A stretch of 64,000 nucleotides of DNA from Dendrolimus kikuchii (lineage: Eukaryota > Arthropoda > Insecta > Lepidoptera > Lasiocampidae). This document shows, in pieces, positions 10,505 through 23,500 of this stretch. The DNA lies in the NCBI GenBank assembly GCA_019925095.2, contig CM034401.1:15102338-15166337 (forward strand). Reading direction: 5' to 3'. The notes beneath the pieces were generated by a model that worked only from the letters and a program-made list of their open reading frames with translations, was not told the origin of the DNA and did no database searches. A program made the position numbers and the translations under genes. Numbering within the stretch: position 1 is the stretch's first letter; every line of letters starts with the position of its first letter.

Positions 10505-13500
10505 GTACGTAAGATTAGTTTGATTACTTTCAAACGCTTTGCGAAAAACTAATCTTTCATTAATTTATTCTTTAAATTTCCTTTTTAACGTTAATGTCAT
10601 GCTTGATTTGTTCTGATTTTCCCATCATGGTTATTTCCACAAATAATTTTACCACATAATTTCAATACCAAATAATATTAATATTTTCTTAGGTGTTAGT
10701 AAAATAAAACTACTGGTTCTTAATCTTTTTATAGTATAAAACGAAGTCGTTTTCCACGTCTGTTTGTCTGTTTACATATCTGTCTGTCTGTTTATCCGCT
10801 AACTCCTCCTAAACCACGCAACGGACCTCCAAGCAGTTTTCACCATTAATTAGATATTTTTTTACTGGAGGTTTAGTATATATATAAAAAAAACTTAATT
10901 AATACTTCCCATTGAATTATACATCTAACGTACTTTACAATGATATTCGGGGCTACCACCCCTGATGTAGAGTTTGCCGCCAGAATAACTTGAACTGTGC
11001 GCCTACATCAGTGACTAGGTTCACTAAACATAGGCGAAGGTTTTCATCACCCTTCATCAAGTGGGTTCGCGGCCTGTTTGATATACACCAGTAATGAAAA
11101 GAAATAATCGGTAGATAAATACACTTATTGTGTATCCCCAAATGAAGCAAGTTACGCTTGTGCCATGGATAATATACAAGGAAGTTTTCTGAGGCCGAAC
11201 CCAGTCTCCCAGACCATAGTAAATGACAGAGAAAATTCGTTTCCGAAATATACCATACCAAGAATCGAACCCGGAGCCTCAATGTTGGATTGAGGTAAAC
11301 CGGCAAAGGCTAAACCCCTCTCAATCACAGAGGCCATCAAGATGTTCGTATCCACTACAAAAGACAGATTATCAAACTCGTTAACGAATTACAAATGTCA
11401 GATTAACCACGCTTATAACATTCGATAACTCTTATTAAATGAATTTTATTAAGACTGTCGTTGCACAAGATTTAAAAACATTGCAATTATTATTACGATT
11501 GCAGTTATTTTTAAAACCAGTTACAATTAAATACAAACGTCAAGTGTTTTCTGACGTCAATTATACGCAAGTGATTGTTTTGAATTTGGGACGCACACTC
11601 TACATCAATCACATTCAAACGAATACAGCTGGCTAGTACGGGATTACCTTTTGAAAACAATTGATATAATAATATGAAAAAAAAATATTCGAAATACTTA
11701 TTAAGACGATATAAGACAGTTGATTTCTGCCCTTCGATTTGGAATAATCAACCAAAGTGATCCATATAAATGTAAACATGAAGCACTCAATGTCATGGAA
11801 TACCATCGTGGCCTTTCAGTTCTGTGTCATAATCAACATATTTTACAATTAATTATTCTATACCAACATTGAATTAAAATTGACATTATTTGTACTGAGT
11901 TTATGTTAAATAACCAGTAGTAAGGCAATTTATCTTACTACTTATTTCAGTGGGTAGTAACATATGGGAACCTGGCAAGAATCAGCGTCCGTTTGCAGCT
12001 TCCGTCTTCTCGACGTATAGCTCCTCAATGTATATTTCACTCCTGGAATTTTTCCTTCAGGCAAATGGCGTCCGCTTTCCTACTTTATTGTTTTACTTTC
12101 CATGATATCATTTAATTTTCTAACGTCAGTATGTAAATTTAAAATTTAAGTCGTGTCAGTAGCAATTGTTTATACAGATTGTTTTATTTCAATAGAATTA
12201 TATTAAACGAGAAATAAAAAGCTCAGCGGTTTAAATAAACTAACTTCCAGACGAATCCCGATGGAATAACAGTAGCCTTTATACGTTAACGATCATGTTA
12301 TTTTGGGAGGTGATGCTGGAATCGAGCCGTATGCCATCAAACGACTTGGCACTGGAGCATGAAGTTTTATGGCCGACGTTCAAAAGTAGTACTGACCGAG
12401 TGTTTCCTATTTTTTCATAACATTACATCATGGGTACTATTCCAACGAGGATACAATTCATCAAATCTCTGCATCAACAGTAACATCTTACGAAATTACG
12501 ATGATGGCAAATAAACGTAATATTTTACGTAATTGAAGCAAAACGATTTTCAAAACTTTGTATAAGCTTTCGTTTACATACATAAATACTAGAGCTAAAA
12601 TAAATTATTTACTCACAGCATAATCAGTAAGATTTACGAAGTCACAGTCTTAATTCTCAGAAACACGACTGTATCTATGATAGATATTTTCAATTCGTAT
12701 CTAGGAGATGAAGACATTACACGCGCTTCTTTAACACTACTCGTATAGTCCGAAGGTGACCTTTCAAAAATATCGACACATATTTCAATATTGGTTGAAA
12801 TATTGGAAGCATTCCACATCGAATGATTTTAATTTCGCCTAGCAACGCGTTGCAGTAAAATGTTCACATGACCGAATTTATTGCATTTGTCTTTTTTATA
12901 TTTTTTATTCTCTGTGTGACCTATACCAAGAGGACGTTTGCTTGTATTAAATAAATTATTTAAATTATTGAGATGATGTATTTTTACATTTCTAGGCCAG
13001 AAACAAGCAACAAGAAGCGGAAGTGCTCAAATGGATCAGCGATGTCCTCGGTGAGCCACTACCAAATGGACAGTACGAAGACATTTTAAAGGATGGTGTC
13101 ATCTTATGTAAACTGGCCAACAAACTTGCTCCTGGATCCGTCAAAAAGATTCAAGAAAGGGGAACCAACTTCCAACTTATGGAGAACATCCAAAGGTATT
13201 ATCCCAATTTTTTTCGGTAGGTGAAAAAGATCATAGACTAATAAAAATCTTTTAATTACATACTAAAATAGAAACATAAAAATGACTTCACGGACACAAA
13301 ATTAGATTTATACGTTACTTTGATAACGGGGATGAACACGGATACTTTTAATCTCAGAAAAAGGAATAGTTTTAAAAGTATAAAAATCTAAAGTTTACAC
13401 CAGCGACTTTCCGTGGAAAGCTTTTGCATCAATACAAGGGCCGTATATTATAAATTTAGTCTAAATTAACATGAGAACTACTTACCGTCAGTGGTAAAAG

Positions 13501-15217
13501 AGTAAATATAAAATTATGATATCTACTGTATACATGTACTTATATAGACGTCAATGAAAGTTATCAAAATTATCTGAAATATCTTTAGGTACATTACTTA
13601 ATGTTATATTATAGCAAAAAACACCTTTATACCCATTTTGCTCCGAAACAATATATTTTTCAACAAATAATTCAGCTCTAGATTCTCTGTCTTTACTTTC
13701 ACTTTCTCCTAATTATTAGGGGACAGAAAATATTTTATATATTTTCTTTAAATACCCCTCTATTTTGACATAAGTCTCTATCCTCTATCACACCAATAAT
13801 CATCATGTCATCCTTCACGCAATCCATCCATCTGTTTTTTGGTCTACCTTCACATTTGTACCCGTCAATCTTCCAGTTTAAAATCGTTTTGTTTAGATTA
13901 GATTAGTTCTAACCATATTAATAATAATAATAATTTATAAAAGAATAATGTTATCTATTTCTTTATATATTTTTTTTAACTTAAATTTTTTGAGAAAAAA
14001 TAAATACACTATAATAATAATTATAACAATAACATTAATTGGCCTTCCCATGGCCCCACGCAAGCCCTCCAAATGCCCGGGCCATTTTTATGGCCCGTGG
14101 TCTTGAAAGACATTAATTTATATTAAAATGCTTTTTTTAGGTTCCAGGCAGCGATAAAGAAATACGGAGTGCCTGAAGAAGAAATCTTCCAAACCGCCGA
14201 TCTGTTCGAAAGGCGTAACATTCCACAAGTAACGCTGTGTTTATATTCGCTAGGCCGAATCGTAAGTAATTTATCAAAGATTTACGTAATCGCTTTAATT
14301 TTAGACGTCCGATGTGGGTTGATGTGCACTTATGAATTTATTTAAAGATTCAATACTGTGCGTTTGGTTAGTGAGCTTTGAAAACGGCTATTAGTTACAT
14401 ATACAAATGGGCAAATAAAAAAATCTTGCGCCTTTAAATTTATAATAACAATGTTAGTTCATAAACCTTCCGTTGCTGGGCACGGAAAGAAACAGACCAC
14501 ATACCTTTCCTAAACCAGAAAACACATCTTTATTAAAGTGTTCATAGTAGTTAAGAAAAACTGCCTAACTAGTTCACGATTTTTCCTAGCTTTCAAATCT
14601 ATGTCTTTGGAATAAAATTACCTCGCTGGTATCTTAGTCACAAAACCACTTAGAGGTGAATCCAAAATGAATTTGATAACAATAATTTGGAAATACCTTC
14701 TTTTATTTTGGCCCTGTGGTATAATAATCCTTTACTTACGGACTTTTTGATCTCAAAGCACATCTATTAATTTGCCCATACGCTATGAATTGCGTATAAA
14801 TCTTCAACTGTGTCTTGAGATGTAATTGAAATTAAAAAAGTGAGACAATAATAACGCTCAGTGTTTAGTTATCTTTTGAATGCACTAAAATCTTTCATGC
14901 TAAAGGTTAAGGGTCTTATTTATAAAGAGTCAGAGTGAGTTTGAACGCTTCTTTAAGAACCATAAAGAAATGTTTATAATTACTCTAACTCTCTACGAGT
15001 AAGATCTTAAGGAAATATCTTGTATATGTTCCAGACTCAAAAGCATCCAGAATTCACCGGCCCACAACTAGGACCCAAAATGGCGGATAAGAACGAACGT
15101 ACTTTCACCGAGGAACAACTCCGTGCACATAATGCTGAGCTGAACCTTCAAATGGGATTCAACAAAGGTGCCTCCCAATCTGGTCATGGAGGCTTTGGCA
15201 ACACCCGCCATATGTAA
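10499..15217 (+). CDS. Myophilin / calponin-family muscle protein (CG5023-like), 4 coding exons
   Basis: Coding exons 10499-10504, 12996-13195, 14141-14261 and 15035-15217 join in phase across GT-AG introns to give 169 aa. Residues ~10-115 form a single calponin-homology (CH) domain (DGVILCKLANKLAPGSVKKI in exon 2, FQTADLFERRNIPQVTL in exon 3). The C-terminus carries one calponin-like repeat (MGFNKGASQSGHGG) and ends GNTRHM. From family knowledge, such proteins bind actin filaments in insect muscle; length and sequence fit Drosophila CG5023/myophilin better than Mp20. Exon 2 opens at phase 0 with ARNKQQEAEV and has no ATG of its own. The start was chosen at 10499 because ATG-CCA runs straight into donor GTACGT with matching phase. 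The gene is intact and codes on the + strand. Alternative: a different upstream first exon. Exons 2-4 are near certain, exon 1 is inferred. Confidence 0.93.
10950..11098 (+). mobile_element. Retroposon family A, decayed
   Basis: GGGGCTACCACCCCTGATGT, GCCGCCAGAATAACTTGAAC and CCTTCATCAAGTGGGTTCGC are degenerate family blocks. In intron 1 of the myophilin gene. Confidence 0.45.
11099..11345 (-). mobile_element. tRNA-like SINE (box-B bearing)
   Basis: On minus: GGCCTCTGTGATTGAGAGGG ... CTCCGGGTTCGATTCTTGGT, the latter a good RNA polymerase III B box, followed by a body ending TTGGGGATACACAATAAG. In intron 1 of the myophilin gene. Confidence 0.45.
13745..13870 (-). mobile_element. LINE C-terminal fragment (GRPKNRWMDCVKDDM)
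   Basis: The minus strand encodes GRPKNRWMDCVKDDM, the widespread C-terminal motif of RTE/R4-like insect LINEs, followed by a degraded tail. It lies in intron 2 of the myophilin gene, antisense to it. Confidence 0.6.
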
Positions 15218-15625
15218 ATTTAGGACCTTTCCAATGCTTTCCAGAGATGAAAGAAACGAGGCAATATTACAGTTTTCGTAAATTAAAATTTGCAATCTTA
15301 CAACTGACGATCCGCCATTTTAGTAACATCTCACTATTTTGACCAATTTCTAATTTTTAATATGGATTAGATTATTAAAAAATTGCCATAAGTAACTTAA
15401 TATTTAAAATATCTTCAATGTAAGCTGTAGTCGAATAAACCCAAAGAATCTAATGTGTCCTAAGTGATGCACTTTAACTTGAATCGCGCTATAGTTATTA
15501 AATGCCTACAACTAGTATTACTTGCTAACTAGTGCTATTTTAATAAGTCTTTTTTTACAAATGTTTATAATTATTTTAATTGTATATAATTAACATTTTT
15601 AATAAAACATTACGAATAATATATT
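15218..15625 (+). other. 3' UTR and poly(A) signal of the myophilin gene
   Basis: AT-rich sequence follows the TAA stop. The first clear AATAAA hexamer is at 15601-15606, giving a 3' UTR of about 400 bases. No repeat is recognised inside it. Confidence 0.55.
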
Positions 15626-16019
15626 TTTGTATTTTTATTCGGATTAATAGAATAGTAAAATCATGTCCATACGATATGTTAGAAAAGTACATGTCGTATC
15701 TAATAAAATTTTAGAAAGGTTATGCCAAAAAACTTTGTAGATAAGATGTTTGCGACGGCGTTTCTACGAGTAGAAATGTAGGTGACGAGATACCTATCGT
15801 TATATTTTGACCAATACATACAAAATTTTTGCAAGTCATACATATATTTAACATTATTTTTATAAAGTTTCGTCAAAATCCGTTCACTAGTCGCTGCGTG
15901 AAATAATAACAGAGACATCCATACATTCTTACAAACTTTCTCATAATGTATCTATATATATTAATATAGTAAATCAGTAAAATAGTCGAATTTTTACAAT
16001 GAATTTAATCAGGAAAAAA

Positions 16020-16165
16020 TTAAGGGGGCTAATTCGGACGAGTAGATTTTGAAAACACAGTTTTTAGAATTGTTGTCTGCCTGTTAACAGCATCACGTGA
16101 AAACTGCCCGGATTTAAATGAAACTCGACACAGAGTTAGTATGACGTCGTTTCCACGGGATAGAT
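16020..16165 (+). mobile_element. Interspersed repeat, same family as 35965-36330
   Basis: AGGGGGCTAATTCGGACGAG, GCATCACGTGAAAACTGCCC and ATGACGTCGTTTCCACGGGA. Confidence 0.45.
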
Positions 16166-16214
16166 GAGTAGGTATAAGAAAAAGGTTACGCTGCAGTTGC
16201 GTTTTCCTGCTGAC

Positions 16215-16565
16215 GTTATTTCAATTCACCAACAAACACATCGCCATCGTTATGGCAGGGCGAACGAAAGGATATTTTCCATCCAGCTGACATGAAATTT
16301 TGAGATGGATAGCTGGTGTTTCAAGAATGGGAAATCCGTGACCAAAAAATTGAGAGGAAGAAGTCTAAGGTAGTATGGGCTTAAAAAGAAAATGCATTAT
16401 AAACTGGAAAATTGATAGGTACAAATGTAGGTTAGACCAAAAAGAGATGACTTGATTATTTGTTCTGTGACAGAAGACTCATGTCAGAATAGAGAAATAC
16501 TGTGTCGACCCCAAACCATTGGGACAAGGTGAAAGAAAAATACAGAGATAATATTAATATTAGGA
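16215..16565 (+). mobile_element. Decayed RTE-like LINE C-terminal fragment
   Basis: One frame reads EILRWIAGVSRMGN, then several stops, and ends DPKPLGQGERKIQR. Both blocks are standard in the C-terminal tail of insect RTE-type reverse transcriptases. The stops show it is dead. Confidence 0.6.
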
Positions 16566-17006
16566 ACTGGATGCTTTTGTAGGATTTTTATCTTTAGCTA
16601 GTATTAGGCATTCATGGATATTCAAGTTTTAAAATCTTCAATGCGGAAAAAACGAAACTTTATACTATTATATCCGTCCAATGATGTACCTATTTAAACT
16701 GCATATAAACTAGAGTCTTAGAGATGGCCACTGGTTGATATACTTAAAAGGAGGAAGGATGATTTTCTTTAGTATACATAGGCGTGTGTTTATCGTTAGA
16801 CAGATCTCATAATGCTTCTTAATGCCTTGTATTTATTATTCGTTCTCGTGGTTGTGAAAAAATTATTAATGTAAGGTTGAAATTTATTTAAAAAAAAGGT
16901 GGTAGGGTTTAAAAGATACTCTCAACATAAATTGGTTTAGATATTACTGATACATAGATATATTTCTGATTTCGTATAAAACCCTTCTGTATGACACAAA
17001 CTAAAC

Positions 17007-17413
17007 AATAGCGGTCTTATTCATATTGAGTTAGGCAATGTTTGTACGCTTCATTAAAATAAATCGTGAAAAATTGTTATTCATAGACACATATTAGCGT
17101 TAAAACGCACTACGAATTCACGATAAGTATGTTTAATTTACTATTATAAAGTCTATAGATAGTTACTTAGCCATTTTGAAAATAAATGCAACCATATAAA
17201 ATCGTCATGTCGTCCGTCTGTCCATCTAGCTTTGGATGTCATTTTTCTCCAAAACGTCTGGGTCTATATGCATAAAATTTCAAGAAAATAGCAACCTTTA
17301 ATTCATGAAACCTTTATGAATCATTCTTTATAAACTACTCTTTATCAATGTAACGTTTAAATTGTAACTAAAGAATGATTAAAACTTTCATTAGCGTTTT
17401 CTATGAATAAGAC
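17007..17413. mobile_element. MITE with GTCTTATTCATA ends
   Basis: GGTCTTATTCATATTGAG at left is inverted at right as CTATGAATAAGACGG. Inner motifs (ACGCTTCATTAA, TTAGCGTTTTCTATGAATAA) recur. No ORF. Confidence 0.5.
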
Positions 17414-17754
17414 GGTAGATGTTTATAGTCTATACAGAACCTACTAATATAGTATTTGAATTATTATCAATCTAGACCCTTGACAACAATTGATATATTT
17501 AATACAATTATTTCATTCTACAGATTTGTTATATTTAGATTAAGGCGGATTGCAAGTCGTGAGCAATTTATCATAGAGTACATAAATATGTTCTGTACTG
17601 TTTTGAGTGTGGGTGTTGGATGATTTTATATATTATAATAACTAAGGCTCCTCACACGGATTTGCTCGGTGGACTTCAGATTCATATCACGGAAAAATAT
17701 AGATGGACAAATCAAGAATGGTAAGTGTAAGTAAGTACACCATTGCAGAAAATG

Positions 17755-17845
17755 TATAAGTTAAATTATTCTGAGCACAATGGGCGGTCTTGTTGCTAAA
17801 AAACGATTTCTTCCAGACAACCTGTAAAAATTACATCTTACTTCG
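17755..17845 (-). mobile_element. LINE/SINE tail fragment, same family as 41740-41850
   Basis: Plus-strand GGGCGGTCTTGTTGCTAAAA and ACGATTTCTTCCAGACAACC. Confidence 0.4.
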
Positions 17846-18406
17846 CTGAACAAAAGCTTTCGGATATAATTCCGGCACAGCAATATGCTGAATGCAAACC
17901 TTCTTTGTTGAAAATGTACAAATTATCTAAATATGCTACGTATATAATAAGAATATGTAAGCAACGTAATTACGTCGCTATTTCTTCAAATAAAGTCTTT
18001 TCTTTATTTCTCTCTGTATCATTTTTGTAATCGAAATGCCGTGCAATAGGAATTTCTTATTTCACAGCCAAACACAGAAACATTACAAACTAGTTTACAA
18101 TCAAACTCATATGCATGTATTTCTAAAATTTATAATTTCTATACTACAAAAGGATTATCTCCCAAAACTTGACAGCATATTTAGATAAATATATTAACTT
18201 GTCTGGGCTTCAATATAAACATAAATCCTTATATGAGAACTATTATTTTATTGTTTTTTATCTTTTCAAAACTCACAAAGAGGGGGGCCGTTGACAGTAT
18301 TACCGATCTTTGATTTTTGGCAGATTAGACATTTAAAGAAAGACGTCTTGGATACAATGTACTTTTATCCAAACTATATTAATAGCCTTTTTAGAAACTA
18401 TAATAT

Positions 18407-18857
18407 TGTTACGAGTGCGGAAGTCGAATTAAAAATGCCGTTGGGATGACTATAGAATTTATTAGAACTATACAAACACGTATAACACAGGTACAAATAT
18501 AACTGGACACAATCAGTACAAATTGCACGATTCAATAACACGCGCAAAGTCACTATATAGCTCATCGAATGTACACACGTCTTGCTCGTATCGTAATCGT
18601 CGCTTGACTGACTCACCCCTCCGTTTGGGCATTGTTTTATACTAAACTATACAAATACAATATACCTGGCAAGCGTCAACGCAATTTCCCAGAAAACGTA
18701 ATCCGCACAACTGCTTAATTATTCCTGCGAACGGCCATAAACTAGTACAATACACAATATTGGCTGTTTTTGTAAGTAAACAAAAAAAGACCAAATGCGG
18801 GAAGGTAATAAACTGTGCTTTATGGCAGGCAGGTGTGCTTTCACTTTTGTCATTCAC
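18407..18857 (-). mobile_element. Older solo LTR of the same family
   Basis: Starts TGTTACGAGTGC and tracks the 20096-20534 LTR closely for ~440 bases (ACTATAGAATTTATTAGAAC, CACGTATAACACAGGTAC). Its far end (CATTCACA) has lost the TCGTAACA terminus and no target duplication is visible. Confidence 0.65.
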
Positions 18858-20091
18858 ACATTTTATTAATTTCTAAGAGATATGTAGATAACAGTTCTAT
18901 ATGTGTGCCATATCAGCTGCGTTAGAACTGCCCCGGCTCCTTATTTTAGACTTATAGAAATGCAACTTTACGCATCCCACTTCAATCCGAAGGATTCCTC
19001 AGTGTGTACTTGCGGTTGTTAGTTGCTGTTAGGAAAGCACATCAGGGAAGCGACACGGAACCAGCAGTACAGTACATTTCGTGGTAGAGACAGGCTGACG
19101 ACCCAACTATCATGGAAAGTGGTTACTGTCGCCTATAGACATTAGCAATACCAGAGGTGCTGCCAATGTGCTGCCGGCTTCGAAGTAGAAACAGAGTCAT
19201 ATTACGTTCATGTTTAGTTGAGAGGGTAAAACTTCGACCCTATTAGCTCCTCAGGCTACCAATAGAGTTGGGAGGAGGCTTCCAAAGCGGACATCTTCGG
19301 ACAGAGTCCACATTTGCTCCTCCCTACCTCCCTCGCTCAGCCGCCTATATCTGCAGGATTACTATCTCGAAGAAGGGTGTCCGAAATCCTAAAGTAACAT
19401 GATAATAGAATGGCAACACTTCGAAGATGATTTATAATATTTTCGCAGAAGCCCGATGGCTATTGCGTAATGTCATTCGCAACATAATTTATGAGAGTTT
19501 GCGGCCGACGCGACTATGTCAGAAATATTTCGACCCAGCGGCATAAAGGAGGTCATTCAACCTATTCATTCTTAAATCTTTTGCAAGATTTATTCTACTG
19601 CCTATCGTAAAAATACCACACATCTCGCAGTTTTTTTTGTTCCATATCGAATTTAAAATGCTATATTTTAAGCAACCATGGTGACATATAAAATCGCCAG
19701 TATAAGATAATAAAGATATAAAAAAATGTATCACTGGCTTAGGTTGGCAGGTAGGCTTAGGTAGTAGTAAATACATGAAGATATCAGGTGTTTTATGAAA
19801 TATCATCATCATCTGGTTCTATTCTTCAGTCAATTTATATCTACTGCTAGACGCAATCTGTTTAATGTTTCAATTAACGTTACACATACGATACCATTTA
19901 TATATAAGACTGCAGCAAGCTGTTATGCAAATGCAGTTTTGTCATTTGAAATATTCTTTAATGGTGTAAAAAATCCTACTATTAATTTATAAGGCCTAAA
20001 TTACTTCATTCAAATTTTAACAAAAAAATGAACTATTAAATAATAAATACAATTAAAAACTAAAAATAAAGTAAATTATAAAAAGTACAAG
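18858..20091. other. No gene recognised
   Basis: Contains one block of retroposon family A (19125-19180; ATTAGCAATACCAGAGGTGC) and a GC-richer unassigned stretch at 19020-19400. The ORFs on both strands at 19.5-20.0 kb show no motif. Confidence 0.35.
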
Positions 20092-20095
20092 CTAT

Positions 20096-20534
20096 TGTTA
20101 CGACTTATGGGACTCGAATTAAAATGCCTTTGGAATTACTATAGAATTTATTAGAACTATACAAACACGTATAACACAGGTACAAATATAACAGGACACA
20201 ATAAGTCCAAATGTAATGCACAATTCAATAACACGTGCAAAGTCCGTCACTAAATGTACACACGTCTTGCCTCGCTTATGTTATCGCTTTGACTGCCCCG
20301 CTCTCTCCATCCTGCTGTCGTTTTATACTTCATAAATACAAGTGTGCCCGTATCGTCGACTTAATTTCCTAGAAGTCGTAATCCGCACATCTGACTAATT
20401 ATGCGTGCAAACGGCCATAAACGGGTACAATAGGTTGTTCTCCACAATAACCAATAAATAAGTAAACAAAAGAAGACCAAATGCCGAAAAGGTAATAAAC
20501 TGCAGGTGTGAATTTGTCTTTGTCGGTCGTAACA
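20096..20534 (-). mobile_element. Solo LTR with 4-bp target duplication
   Basis: A 439-base element begins TGTTACGA and ends GTAACA (TG...CA). It is flanked by CTAT at 20092-20095 and 20535-20538. It is related over its length to the LTRs at 18.4 and 46.9 kb. No internal retrotransposon coding sequence adjoins it, so it is a solo LTR left by recombination. Confidence 0.8.
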
Positions 20535-20537
20535 CTA

Positions 20538-20690
20538 TTATAGACTGTGTAACAAATCGCGGCCAGATGGTAGCGTGCCCAGTAGACTGGCTGCATTACC
20601 GCGCTGTATGGCGATGCTTATTTGTAGGGCGAAATATGAGCCAGCCTTCTAATCACGGGTGGCATTAAAGAGTTTCTTGCAAATCTCTTA
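20538..20690 (-). mobile_element. Retroelement ORF C-terminal fragment, copy interrupted by a solo LTR
   Basis: The minus strand reads EICKKLFNATRD, a stop, then KAGSYFALQISIAIQRGNAA and SLLGTLPSGRDLLHSL with its own stop at 20538-20540. The sequence resumes past the LTR at ~20050-20092, where it matches the paralogue at 48.7 kb. Confidence 0.5.
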
Positions 20691-22902
20691 TATGATTTAT
20701 AATTAAAGTATCACGATAAAAACAATTTCAATATTTGTTTAAAAAAATATTGAATACGCTATTTGACTCGTATAAGTTATGACTTGCTATTCCCGTACAA
20801 ATTCTGGGAGGCTTCGGCGTTTTGTAAGATGATAAAATATATCTCAATTGACTGTCAAGTACCTTATTATATTACAAACTAGCTGCACCTCGCATGCGTT
20901 GCAATGCCACGTAAAGTATTTTTTATAGTCTGTATATTCTAAGTATCACGGGTGTCCTCAGAACACCCTAGCATAGCTAGCAGAGATACACTCTACATTA
21001 GTATAAGTTTAGTATTCAAATTAGAATATATTAATATAATAAGTTATTCGTAAGGTACACCACAACACAAACATACATTCATTAAATGTCACACACAATA
21101 ACAAAAGTAACAAATAAGCGTGTATAACTTCTAAACTTTTTCTTAAATTAAATTGTAAAAAAGTGTACGGAACTAGAGTCCCTAGAGATAGTAAAAAAAA
21201 ACAGCATAGCTAAGGTTCATCACAATCTGAGCGTAGGTTTCGGAACTCATAGAGAACAAACATTTATTTTTATTTATATATTACAACGACTCATCTTTAC
21301 TCTATATCTTATAATGAAAACCTTACGCAACGTGTTTTATTGTAAACAGACGATCACGTTCCAGAAAGAGGAGTTCCATCATCTCTGCATCGCGTGGGAT
21401 AAACATTGTTTATCTTGAATAGTCGCCAGCTTGATTCAGCCTCGTTCTATGACGGATCAGGCCTTGACATTACCGGTGTGTGGACTAATTAGTTATAATT
21501 ACGAGGTAATTACACATGACAAGGTTAAGGGAAATACTTAAGATGTTACTGTCTCAATTTTGGCAAGGAATTATTTCCCTAATAATAAAATGATGCTAAT
21601 CATGAGTATTGTATTAAGGAAAAAATATTATGAGTATGTATAGGTATTATAATAATGCAGTATAATGCAGTAAACCGACGATATTTTTATATTTTGAGGT
21701 TTTTTTTTCAAATTAAATAATCACGTGGCAACGCGACCAGCGTTTTGGGAACGTTCCCATCTGAGTGATTTTGGGCCCTTTTTTTTAAATTAAGCTGTAC
21801 ATATTATAAATATATTTTAAATCTAATTTTTAAATGTGAACGAAAATTTTAATAGTAAATATTTAATTAAAAAATAAAAGATATATGTGTTGGGTTTATA
21901 GAACTATATTCTCAAAAGAACATTACAGTTTACTTATATCAGATACAAAAGTTTATATTTTAACATAAGTCCTATAATCTAAAAGCGATTAAACATAGAT
22001 AAAAACTATAGTAATAAATAGGTGATCAGAGAAACATAATAATTCGATTTTCTGAGTAGTCTTCTGCAAATAAGTTTTTTTTTTCAATATGAAGTATTTA
22101 AAAGATAATTTTTCAATTTCCTCTTATAGGAATTTATATTTTTACACTCCGTTACTTCATTTAGTCATTTCGGCTCCTTCGGATAAAATATTTCTTTTGC
22201 CGTATTTTTTTCTTTTTATATCCGCCTTTGAACTAAGATATGCCCGAGTCTTGTTACAATTTACTTATTTATACCTACGTATTTTTCTGTTCTAGGTATA
22301 TTCACTGTGATTTTAAATTTTATTATATAAAACTGTACAACTAGTGAAGTATAATTATAAAAACAACATTTGTCAAATAAAATGCAATCAAATGTATATC
22401 CAATTATTAGAGAATAGTGCAATTATTAAACAATAAAAGATAGAAAACCGAGTCACCTAAATATTTAGTTACATAATATGCTAAATAATGTAGGTCACAA
22501 TTTTGGAAAGTTAAGAATTCTATAAAAAAGAAATCTAATAAGTTAATATTGCAGATTTTTATGTTTACAAATGTTATGTGTAGCATAAATCTATATTTAG
22601 AATATAACAAACTTGAACAAATAAGGTCAATTTTTATATTTTATGCCCCAAGCAGAAGAATTACGAGTACATTGTACATTTATTAGGTAGGTAAATACCT
22701 AACTCCATTATTATACATATATATGTATAATAAAAATAACTTCATTATTAGACATTTATATGTAAATATATTAATGGAGTTATGTTTTAAGGAAGCATTA
22801 AATTAGGAATAAACATAGTAATACTATTGACTCGAGTAACTTAAAAAAATACAATTAACTATTAAAAATAAATAATGTATAATAATGTTATTAATTCAGA
22901 AT
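20691..22902. other. No gene recognised; AT-rich
   Basis: AT-rich, with an unassigned moderate-GC stretch at 21330-21480 and Helitron-end-like remnants (ACTAGCTGCACCTCGCATGC at 20879). The ORF at 22089-22295 is hydrophobic by AT composition only. Confidence 0.35.
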
Positions 22903-22975
22903 GCGTTATGGCTCAGTAGCTAATACGCATAACTTGTATGTCTCAAAGGACGTGGGTTCGAATGATGGAAAAAAA
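22903..22975 (+). mobile_element. tRNA-derived SINE head
   Basis: TTATGGCTCAGTAGCTAATA (A box) and GACGTGGGTTCGAATGATGG (B box), followed by an A run. The cloverleaf is incomplete. Confidence 0.5.
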
Positions 22976-23329
22976 ACTAGGAATTGCAATCATTCACTAA
23001 AAGAAAAAGTAGCTGTAAAAAGCGCTTTTCAACGTTTTATTTAGATTATATCAGTTAAAAGTTGCAGAGAAATTTATTAAGACTTAATATTTTTTTATAT
23101 GGTCAAGGAAAAGGAATCTTCTTCCATCATATGGTCTAAAATATTTTTTAAATAATAAAATGTAAAAAGCGAGAAATGACTTATATAATTTTTACTGTTC
23201 GAACCGTGGTACTTTGTATGATTTTTATTCGAATGTTTCGAAACAAAAATCCAATTATGTGTATGAGTCAAAACTTAAGAAAATACTTGTCGAATTTTTG
23301 TTCACCTTTTCCCAATCATGTGAGGTTGG

Positions 23330-23500
23330 AAAAATTTAAATCTTCATACCAAGTCTTCTATTCTAGCATACGTCTTTCTTCTCTTTTCTATCTTTATGTC
23401 ATCGATTCACTTATTTTGTTTTGGTCTACCTTTCATTATACATTTCTATACCACCTTAATCTTCTTCCTGTAAATTTTTCAGTCACGGGTGCAACTTTTG
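23330..23500 (-). mobile_element. Decayed LINE C-terminal fragment, same type as 13745-13870
   Basis: The minus strand reads GRRLRWYRNV, two stops, then a frame-shifted remnant of the RPKxKW motif. A further short piece of the same type is at 24244-24330 (minus; LRLYGYVAMKMNERHV). Confidence 0.4.

Noticed and set aside
13196..13220. Exon 2 of the myophilin gene reading through to a stop at 13220
   Set aside because: The donor at 13196 restores the family sequence (QRFQAA) with exon 3; the read-through peptide does not fit the family.
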